Position numbers and translations under genes: made by a program
DNA from: Actinomycetota bacterium
GTDB lineage: Bacteria > Actinomycetota > Actinomycetes > Actinomycetales > Actinomycetaceae
NCBI GenBank assembly: GCA_019425105.1
Contig: JAHYYD010000069.1
Span: 1-9,941 of the forward strand
Length of the DNA: 9,941 nt
Direction of reading: 5' to 3'
Part shown: piece by piece, positions 4,426-9,941 of the stretch
Numbering within the stretch: position 1 is the first letter of the stretch
How the letters are laid out: every line of letters starts with the position of its first letter
The notes under the pieces: generated by a model
What the model was told of the DNA's origin: nothing
Seen by the model: only the letters and a program-made list of their open reading frames with translations
The model's database searches: none

Positions 4426-5814
4426 GTGGCTAAGGGACCCTCCCGCCTCGACAACGTGATCAGCCTGGCCAAGCGCCGCGGCTTCGTCTTCCCCTGCGGT
4501 GACATCTACGGTGGCACCCGCTCCGCGTGGGACTACGGCCCGCTCGGCGTGGAACTGAAGGAAAACATCAAGCGCGCCTGGTGGAACGCCATGGTCCGCC
4601 GCCGCGCCGACGTCGTCGGCCTGGACTCCTCCGTCATCCTCCCGCGCGAAGTGTGGGTCGCCTCCGGCCACGTCAAGGCCTTCACCGACCCGCTCATCGA
4701 GTGCCTTAACTGCCACAAGCGCGCCCGCGAGGATCAGCTCATCGAAGAGCTCGCCGAAAAGAAGGGCGTCGAAGAGTCCTCCCTGACCACCGCCGACCTC
4801 GCCTGCCCGAACTGTGGCGTGCGCGGCCAGTGGACCGAGCCCCGCGCCTTCTCCGGCCTGCTCAAGACCTATCTGGGCCCCGTCGACGACGAGGCCGGCC
4901 TGCACTACCTGCGCCCCGAGACCGCCCAGGGCATCTTCATCAACTACGCGAACGTCATGAACGCCGCGCGCAAGAAGCCGCCGTTCGGCATCGGCCAGAT
5001 CGGCAAGTCCTTCCGCAACGAGATCACGCCCGGTAACTTCATCTTCCGTACTCGCGAGTTCGAGCAGATGGAACTTGAGTTCTTCTGCAAGCCCGGCACG
5101 GATGAGGAATGGCACCAGTACTGGATCGACTACCGCAAGGCCTGGTACGTGGACCTCGGCATCGACCCGGAGAACCTGCGCGAGTACGAGCACCCGCAGG
5201 AGAAGCTCTCGCACTACTCCAAGCGCACCGTCGACCTGGAATACCGCTTCGGCTTCCAGGGCAGCGAGTGGGGCGAGCTCGAAGGCATCGCCAACCGCAC
5301 CGACTACGACCTGACCGTCCACTCCGAGGCCTCCGGCGCGAAGCTCGACTACTTCGACCCGAACACCAAGGAACGCTGGACCCCCTACGTCATCGAGCCC
5401 TCCGCGGGCCTGACCCGTTCCCTCATGGCCTTCCTCATCGAGGCCTACCACGAGGACGAGGCCCCCAACGCGAAGGGCGGCGTCGACAAGCGCGTCGTGC
5501 TCAAGCTGGACGCGCGCCTGGCCCCCGTCAAGGCCGCCGTCCTGCCCCTGTCCCGCAAGCCCGAACTGACCGGCCCCGCCCAGGAGCTGGCCGACGAGCT
5601 GCGCGGCATCTGGAACGTCGACTACGACGACGCCGGCGCCGTTGGCCGCCGCTACCGTCGCCAGGACGAGATCGGCACGCCCTTCTGCATCACCTACGAC
5701 TTCGACTCGATCGAGGACCACGCCGTCACCATCCGCGAGCGTGACACGATGGAGCAGGTGCGCATCCCGCTCGACAAGGTTAAGTCGTACCTGATCGAAC
5801 GCCTGGGCTGCTGA
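4426..5814 (+). CDS. glyS: Glycyl-tRNA synthetase, class II, single-chain dimeric type
   Basis: Charges tRNA-Gly with glycine in the cytoplasm for translation. The protein is 462 residues, the usual size for the bacterial alpha2 enzyme. The N-terminus ([22 protein letters not shown]) is the conserved glycine enzyme opening. Cysteines C93, C96, C127 and C130 (CLNC and CPNC) form a likely zinc site. Motif 2 is at about 196-220 ([19 protein letters not shown]), motif 3 at 324-333 ([10 protein letters not shown]), and residues from about 360 form the anticodon-binding domain. The start is GTG 4426, with AAGGAG (4414-4419) six bases upstream. The following dus gene begins two bases after the stop, so the two should share a transcript. 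The palindromic motif array upstream may or may not concern this gene. Confidence 0.97.
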   Translation: MAKGPSRLDNVISLAKRRGFVFPCGDIYGGTRSAWDYGPLGVELKENIKRAWWNAMVRRRADVVGLDSSVILPREVWVASGHVKAFTDPLIECLNCHKRAREDQLIEELAEKKGVEESSLTTADLACPNCGVRGQWTEPRAFSGLLKTYLGPVDDEAGLHYLRPETAQGIFINYANVMNAARKKPPFGIGQIGKSFRNEITPGNFIFRTREFEQMELEFFCKPGTDEEWHQYWIDYRKAWYVDLGIDPENLREYEHPQEKLSHYSKRTVDLEYRFGFQGSEWGELEGIANRTDYDLTVHSEASGAKLDYFDPNTKERWTPYVIEPSAGLTRSLMAFLIEAYHEDEAPNAKGGVDKRVVLKLDARLAPVKAAVLPLSRKPELTGPAQELADELRGIWNVDYDDAGAVGRRYRRQDEIGTPFCITYDFDSIEDHAVTIRERDTMEQVRIPLDKVKSYLIERLGC

Positions 5815-5815
5815 T

Positions 5816-7132
5816 TTGTCCATAGCCTCAACGTCCGCAGCGGCCCCTCTTCGCGTGGGGCCGCTGCGCCTGTGGACACCCGTCGTCCTGGCCCCCATGG
5901 CCGGGGTGACGGACGTGCCCTTCCGACGCCTGTGCCGCATCATGGGCGAGTCGGGCTTGCCCGACCACCTGCGACCCACCGGCATCCCCTCCTGGGCGGC
6001 CGAGTCGGGGGAGGGGGCCACGGCCTCGTCCCCGAAGAACACAGGTCAGGCGTCCAACGAACCGCGCCACGTGGCTATCCCGCGCGTGGACGCGCCCGCC
6101 GGCCTGTACGTCACTGAGATGGTGACCAGCCGGGCGCTCGTCGAGGAGAACGAACGCACCCAGGAAATGGTGCGCCCAGACCCCACCGAACGCGTGCGCT
6201 CCCTGCAGCTCTACGGCGTTGACCCCGCCGTCATGGCGAAGGCCGCGACGATGCTCATCGAGCGCGACCTCACCGACCACATCGACCTGAACTTCGGGTG
6301 CCCCGTCCCCAAGGTGACGAAGAAGGGCGGGGGAGCGGCCCTGCCCTGGAAGCGCGACCTGTTCTCCGACCTTGTGGGTGCCGTCGTGTGCGCCTCAAAC
6401 GAGGCCGGGGAGCGCATCGGGCGCGAAATCCCGGTCACCGTCAAGATCCGCATCGGCATCGACTCCGAGCACGAGACCGCGACGGACGCCGCACTGGCCG
6501 CGCAAAAGCTCGGCGCTGCCGCCCTCACCCTGCATGCGCGCACGCAGAACCAGCACTACGCGGGACGCGCCCACTGGGACCAAATCGCGCGCCTGAAGGA
6601 TCTGCTCGATATCCCCGTTTTCGGCAACGGCGACGTCTTCGAGGCCGCCGACGCTCTGGCCATGCTGGAACGCACCGGCTGCGACGGCATCAGCGTCGGG
6701 CGCGGTGCCCAGGGACGCCCCTGGATCTTCCGCGACATCGTCGCCGCCTACCACGGTGGGGCCATCCCGCCCGGCCCCAGCCTCGCCGAGGTGGTCTCCG
6801 TCATCGAGCGCCACGCCGCCTGGTGCGTCGTCGACCAGGGCGACGAAGGGCGCGCGTTGCGCGAAATGCGCAAGCACATCGGCTGGTACCTGCGCGGATT
6901 CGCCGTGGGAGGCCCCCAGCGCCACGCCCTGTCCATGGTCTCGACTCTCCAGGAGCTCCACGATCGCCTCGGGGACCTTGACCTCGACCAGGCGTTCCCG
7001 CCCGCCGCGCGCGGACCGCGCGGACGTGCCGGCGGCGAGAAAACCCCCCACCTGCCCGACGGCTGGCTGGACCACCCCTACCTCACGCAGAGCGAACGAG
7101 ATCGCCTGCACCTGGCAGAAATCGGATACTAA
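5816..7132 (+). CDS. dusB: tRNA-dihydrouridine synthase (DusB-like)
   Basis: FMN-dependent enzyme that reduces specific uridines in tRNA to dihydrouridine. The protein is 438 residues. The barrel opens with LAPMAGVTDVPFRRLCR (25-41). YVTEMVTSRALV and QLYGVDP follow, then the catalytic cysteine C162 in NFGCPVPKV, TVKIRIG, LTLHART, and the FMN-phosphate site GNGDV with SVGRGAQGRPWIF. Between RLCR and TEMV there is an insertion of roughly 45-50 residues (about 45-95), rich in Gly, Ser, Pro and Ala, where most family members have a few residues. The start is uncertain. TTG 5816 is the first start codon in frame, lacks a clear ribosome site and may be read by coupling to glyS; GTG 5855 is an alternative just before the conserved core. 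The DusB subclass is a family-level guess. Confidence 0.93.
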   Translation: MSIASTSAAAPLRVGPLRLWTPVVLAPMAGVTDVPFRRLCRIMGESGLPDHLRPTGIPSWAAESGEGATASSPKNTGQASNEPRHVAIPRVDAPAGLYVTEMVTSRALVEENERTQEMVRPDPTERVRSLQLYGVDPAVMAKAATMLIERDLTDHIDLNFGCPVPKVTKKGGGAALPWKRDLFSDLVGAVVCASNEAGERIGREIPVTVKIRIGIDSEHETATDAALAAQKLGAAALTLHARTQNQHYAGRAHWDQIARLKDLLDIPVFGNGDVFEAADALAMLERTGCDGISVGRGAQGRPWIFRDIVAAYHGGAIPPGPSLAEVVSVIERHAAWCVVDQGDEGRALREMRKHIGWYLRGFAVGGPQRHALSMVSTLQELHDRLGDLDLDQAFPPAARGPRGRAGGEKTPHLPDGWLDHPYLTQSERDRLHLAEIGY

Positions 7133-7143
7133 GCGAAGGAATC

Positions 7144-7968
7144 ATGCCTCACTCATCTGCGCCCGACCCTGACCCTGCGCCCGGACTCGTCACCATCGGG
7201 CGAGCCGCCAAGAAGGCGACCCTCGGTGGCCACACCCAGGTGATTGTCCCCGTCAGCGGGGACTCACACTCACTCATCGGGCAGGTTCAGGCAATGGCCT
7301 CGTGCCGCGCGGACATCGTCGAGTGGCGGGCTGACACCTTCCTGGCCTCCCTGGTTGGGGCGCATTTCGTGGCCGCTTCGGACGTGGAGGCGGACCTGGT
7401 ACGCATGGCCCGCTACGTCGCGGATTCGTCGCCGCTGCCGGTTCTGGCCACCATCCGCACGTCGGTCGAGGGCGGTCAAGCCTATCTGGACGACGAGGAG
7501 TACTGTGCCCTCGTGCGCAGGCTCGCTTCGTGCGTGGGCGGCGTCGACGTGGAGATTTCGCGCGACGGATCTTCTACCCTCATCGAGGATGCGCACGAGG
7601 AGGGGGCGATCGTCGTCGCTTCTTTCCACGATTTTGAGGGGACCCCCGGCGATGAACGGCTCGCCGAGGTCCTCGCTGCCATGAATGTTGTCGGCGCGGA
7701 CGTCCTCAAGTTCGCGTGCCTGGCCCACAGTGCGACGGATGCGGCCCGCGTCCTGGCCGCGCAGGCGTGGGCGCGCGAGGCCTACGATCGTCCCATCATC
7801 GGCATCGCTATGGGGCAGCACGGCGCGCCCACGCGCCTGGTCGGCTCTGCGCTTGGTTCCGCGGCGACCTTCGCCACCCTGCCCGGCTGGGAGGGGAGCG
7901 CCCCTGGACAATTCACCGTCGAGCAGGTGCGTGCCGTCTTGGATATCGTCGAGGGCGCTGGGATCTAG
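7144..7968 (+). CDS. aroD: Type I 3-dehydroquinate dehydratase
   Basis: Converts 3-dehydroquinate to 3-dehydroshikimate, step three of the shikimate pathway, through a Schiff base. The protein is 274 residues. Recognisable sites are EWRAD (60-64), TIRT with R105, the catalytic H162 in SFHDFEGTP, the Schiff-base K189 in ADVLKFA, R231 in MGQHGAPTR, and SAPGQ ending at Q256. The H-to-K spacing of 27 equals that of the E. coli enzyme (H143, K170). This is the class I enzyme, not the small dodecameric class II form common in many actinobacteria. ATG 7144 follows AAGGA at a tight three-base spacing, eleven bases after the dus stop, so it is likely the last gene of the glyS-dus-aroD operon. The first roughly 30 residues are a poorly conserved extension. 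Confidence 0.95.
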   Translation: MPHSSAPDPDPAPGLVTIGRAAKKATLGGHTQVIVPVSGDSHSLIGQVQAMASCRADIVEWRADTFLASLVGAHFVAASDVEADLVRMARYVADSSPLPVLATIRTSVEGGQAYLDDEEYCALVRRLASCVGGVDVEISRDGSSTLIEDAHEEGAIVVASFHDFEGTPGDERLAEVLAAMNVVGADVLKFACLAHSATDAARVLAAQAWAREAYDRPIIGIAMGQHGAPTRLVGSALGSAATFATLPGWEGSAPGQFTVEQVRAVLDIVEGAGI

Positions 7969-7985
7969 CGCTTGTGTCGCGTCGC

Positions 7986-9179
7986 CTACTTTCCGTGAAA
8001 GCGAGGGCTGGTGCCCAGGTGAGTCGGGTAGGGATTGTCTTTGTTGGTTACCTGTGACTCGTCGAGGCCCCGATAGACGTAGGAGTTGTCATACGCGATC
8101 TGGGTGGGATCGACGAGGCCATCGGCGTACTGGCGAACCTCTGCGGGGGTTGGGCTCGATCCGCCTCCCTTGTCTGCCAATGGGTTTTCGTCGGGGTACT
8201 GGCCCGGATCGGTGTTGAGCATTTTTCCGGGGTTAATTGGTCCGTACCCGACGTAGATGTCTCTACCGCCCTGAGGTGTGCTCGCAGTGTTGACGAGAAG
8301 CTGGAGGAGCTGATTCGATGTCGCGTTGGGCCACTTGGCATGCGTCTGTGCGAGAACACCAGTGACAATAGGTGTTGAAAAAGACGTTCCCTGAGTAGAG
8401 GAAATATTTCCGTTTGCATCCCGCGCAAGGACAGGGCCTCCGATAGCAGTCGTGGTGACTCCCTGCCCCCAGGAGGAATAGGAAGCGAACTTTCCATCGG
8501 TATCAATGGCGGAAACACCGACGACACCCGACCACTGCGACAAGGAATTCTCAGTGTTGTCTGAGGCGGTGTTTCCTGCACCAGCAGTGATGATGACGCC
8601 TTGACTCATCGCACGAGCGATTGCCCACTTGAGGTGGTTTGAAGGTGAAGGTGAGGTTGCGGAGTAATTGATAATTGATGCTCCGTCATTGATTGCTTTA
8701 TTGATCAACGATGACACTTCGGTTGGCAGAACACCAGCTTTCATCGGGCAATCATCCCCCGCCGCGCTGTTGGTATCGATGCTTTGGTAAGCGAGCAGCG
8801 CAGCATCGGGCACCATGCCGTAAGCACGTGAGACCAATAGCGAGGCAACTTCGGTGCCGTGGCTTGCGTGAGCGGGGCTAGATGAGACTGAGCAGGGGCT
8901 TTTGTCCGTAATATTTGCGCCTACCAGCTCCGGGACAGAGGTGTCGACAGGGCCGTCGATGATCGCGATGGTGACGCCTGCGCCCGTGTAGCCCTTGGCC
9001 CGCGCCGTGTCCAGGTGATAGTAGGAGTAGTAGGGCTGGTCTGCTGCTGTGATCTCTCGATCCTCCGCGTGCGCGGGGGGAGCCGCCACTACGCCACCTG
9101 TGAGGATGAGCGTGCAGCCCGATGCTAGTGCCGCACGCCGTAGGCTCCGCCTGGCAGCTTGCGTTCGTGGTGTCACCAT
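7986..9179 (-). CDS. Secreted subtilisin-like S8 serine peptidase (mycosin-like)
   Basis: Exported protease of about 397 residues. It begins with a long signal peptide: a basic region (RTQAARRSLRRA), a hydrophobic core (LASGCTLILTGGVVA) and a cut near AHA-ED at residue 38. The catalytic triad is complete: D75 in AIIDGPVD, H107 in SHGTEVASLL and S266 in GTSFSTP, with the oxyanion asparagine N203 in AGAGN. Cysteines in DKSPC and GDDC flank the histidine region, as in mycosins. The aspartate motif reads IDGPV where most relatives have DTG. The polar C-terminal tail has no membrane anchor, and no type VII secretion genes are in the window, so it is probably released or wall-associated. ATG 9179 is favoured over ATG 9194 because only it has a GGGA-like ribosome site. 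The substrate is unknown. The gene converges on aroD with 17 bases between the stops. Confidence 0.85.
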   Translation of the reverse strand: MVTPRTQAARRSLRRAALASGCTLILTGGVVAAPPAHAEDREITAADQPYYSYYHLDTARAKGYTGAGVTIAIIDGPVDTSVPELVGANITDKSPCSVSSSPAHASHGTEVASLLVSRAYGMVPDAALLAYQSIDTNSAAGDDCPMKAGVLPTEVSSLINKAINDGASIINYSATSPSPSNHLKWAIARAMSQGVIITAGAGNTASDNTENSLSQWSGVVGVSAIDTDGKFASYSSWGQGVTTTAIGGPVLARDANGNISSTQGTSFSTPIVTGVLAQTHAKWPNATSNQLLQLLVNTASTPQGGRDIYVGYGPINPGKMLNTDPGQYPDENPLADKGGGSSPTPAEVRQYADGLVDPTQIAYDNSYVYRGLDESQVTNKDNPYPTHLGTSPRFHGK

Positions 9180-9250
9180 TGATTCGGATCCCATCCGTCG
9201 TTGCGCCGAAAAGAAAGCAGAAACTCTGAGTCGAATGCAACGTCTGGCAT
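9173..9250 (-). CDS. Possible 25-residue leader peptide upstream of the S8 peptidase
   Basis: An ATG at 9250, preceded by a GGAG two bases upstream and AAAGGA further up, opens a 25-codon frame (MPDVAFDSEF...WDPNQW). Its TGA stop overlaps the peptidase ATG by a few bases (ATGGTGA). This geometry would allow translational coupling and would explain the peptidase's weak ribosome site. The peptide resembles nothing I know and could be chance. Confidence 0.2.
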   Translation of the reverse strand: MPDVAFDSEFLLSFRRNDGWDPNQW

Positions 9251-9314
9251 CGCTCCGTTTTCCTTTGATAGGTGGAACCTCGCACTCCTGCGGCAAGGTA
9301 ACCGAGTGGTCAAC

Positions 9315-9344
9315 AGTCTAGTCATCTCGCTTGAGCTTGTGCAA
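9315..9344 (-). promoter_or_regulatory. Candidate promoter for the S8 peptidase
   Basis: On the minus strand TTGCAC (9344-9339) and TAGACT (9320-9315) are separated by 18 bases, a reasonable -35/-10 pair. It would give a leader of about 130 bases before ATG 9179, containing the small frame at 9250-9173. Confidence 0.4.
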
Positions 9345-9390
9345 GAACATGCGCGGTATCAACGAAAGAACCCTGGTTGCCACCGATGCA

Positions 9391-9430
9391 ATAAAAAGTG
9401 GTGGGCGAGCCAATCGGCTCGCCCACCACT
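9391..9430 (-). terminator. Rho-independent terminator of the PTS EIIA gene
   Basis: AGTGGTGGGCGAGCC (9397-9411) and GGCTCGCCCACCACT (9416-9430) are a perfect 15-bp inverted repeat with a 4-base loop. Read on the minus strand the stem is followed by TTTTTAT... (complement of ATAAAAA, 9391-9397). It begins 14 bases after the EIIA stop codon. Confidence 0.93.
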
Positions 9431-9444
9431 CACGCGTCACAGGA

Positions 9445-9941
9445 TCACTGTGAGGCTTCCTTTGGGGACACAGTCACGACCGTGTCGTTGATACCCACCG
9501 GACCGGGAGCGGCCGGGGTGATCTCGCCGAACTTCTTCTTGTTCGTGACGACCATCGGGGTGACCGTGTCGTAGCCGGCCTCGCGGATGACATCCCAATC
9601 GACCTCAGCCAGGACGTCGCCGCGCTTGACGACGTCACCCTTGGCGACGCGCGGCGTGAAGCCCCTACCCTCCAGCTTCACAGTGTCCATACCGATGTGG
9701 ATGAGCACCTGGACGCCGGACGCAGACTTAATACCGTATGCGTGGCCGGTCGGGAACGCGACCGTCACCTTGCCGTCACATGGGGCAACGACGACGGCGC
9801 CAGCGGCGGGCGATAGGGCAACGCCGGGGCCGAGCGCGCCGGCGGCGAAGGCCTCGTCGGCCACGTCAGACAGCGCAATGATCGTGCCCGCCATGGGGGA
9901 GGTGAGCGTCAGGTCAGCCTTCGCCTCGTCGCTGAACTCGG
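9445..9941 (-). CDS. PTS glucose-family EIIA domain, partial (N-terminus beyond window)
   Basis: Phosphocarrier domain that accepts phosphate from HPr and passes it to EIIB during sugar uptake. The 164 visible residues run in from the right edge and end at TGA 9447-9445. An internal ATG at 9894 is not the true start: the frame stays open upstream, and the conserved strand LTLTSP precedes it and belongs to the fold. Numbering from the window edge, H66 (FPTGHAYGIKS) and H81 (VLIHIGMDTVKLEG) are the paired active-site histidines, H81 being the phosphorylated one. The remaining EIIA core (GFTPRVAKGDVVKRGDVLAE) is intact. The acidic stretch at the very start (EFSDEAKAD) could be a linker from EIIBC domains or the N-terminus of a free EIIA. 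The window cannot tell which. Confidence 0.93.
   Translation of the reverse strand, partial: EFSDEAKADLTLTSPMAGTIIALSDVADEAFAAGALGPGVALSPAAGAVVVAPCDGKVTVAFPTGHAYGIKSASGVQVLIHIGMDTVKLEGRGFTPRVAKGDVVKRGDVLAEVDWDVIREAGYDTVTPMVVTNKKKFGEITPAAPGPVGINDTVVTVSPKEASQ

Noticed and set aside
4369..6042. 557-codon minus-strand open frame opposite glyS and the start of dus
   Set aside because: Its Gly/Val/Leu/Asp-rich low-complexity composition is typical of the antisense of a GC3-biased gene, and no domain is visible. The plus strand carries an unmistakable synthetase.
9285..9345. Possible tRNA remnant or attachment site upstream of the peptidase
   Set aside because: A GGTAACCGAGTGGTCAAC stretch slightly resembles a tRNA D-arm, but no acceptor stem, anticodon arm or T-arm can be drawn.

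Overview
The window is a high-GC bacterial chromosome segment with typical actinobacterial gene content. Features pointing that way are a MalFG-type sugar permease pair, a single-chain (alpha2) glycyl-tRNA synthetase, strong G/C third-codon bias and AGGAG-like ribosome sites. My best guess, from general familiarity with the proteins and not from any search, is the Actinomycetaceae (Actinomyces/Schaalia type).

Layout from left to right: (1) 1-1076, the end of a MalF-like permease gene and a complete malG in a sugar ABC-importer operon. MalG carries an in-frame 90-bp tandem duplication (741-920) whose two copies differ only at synonymous positions. (2) 1077-1583, a gene-free stretch holding a strong terminator, tandem copies of the terminator's right arm, an AT-rich inverted-repeat element (element A), a G-quadruplex-like tract, and a perfect inverted-repeat operator just upstream of the next gene. 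(3) 1584-3579, a tightly overlapping three-gene operon: short GntR/YtrA-type repressor, ABC ATPase, and a six-helix membrane protein. (4) 3580-4425, a second gene-free stretch of about 845 bp. It repeats the terminator and AT-rich element (element B), then carries eight copies of a 13-bp motif (ATGCGGATAGGTT), six of them arranged as a symmetric 105-bp palindrome with 19-bp spacing. (5) 4426-7968, the housekeeping cluster glyS - dus - aroD, closely packed and probably co-transcribed. (6) 7986-9179 on the minus strand, a secreted subtilisin-family (S8) serine peptidase, convergent with aroD. (7) 9391-9941 on the minus strand, a perfect-stem terminator and the C-terminal part of a PTS glucose-family EIIA domain that runs off the window.

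How they fit together: malFG and the PTS EIIA are carbohydrate uptake functions. The GntR-ABC-membrane trio looks like a self-regulated efflux or stress-response cassette. glyS, dus and aroD serve translation, tRNA modification and aromatic biosynthesis. The most unusual material lies between genes: a repeated terminator-plus-structured-element module flanking the GntR/ABC cassette on both sides, and a symmetric iterated palindrome upstream of glyS. No known mobile-element gene, CRISPR array, rRNA or tRNA was found.
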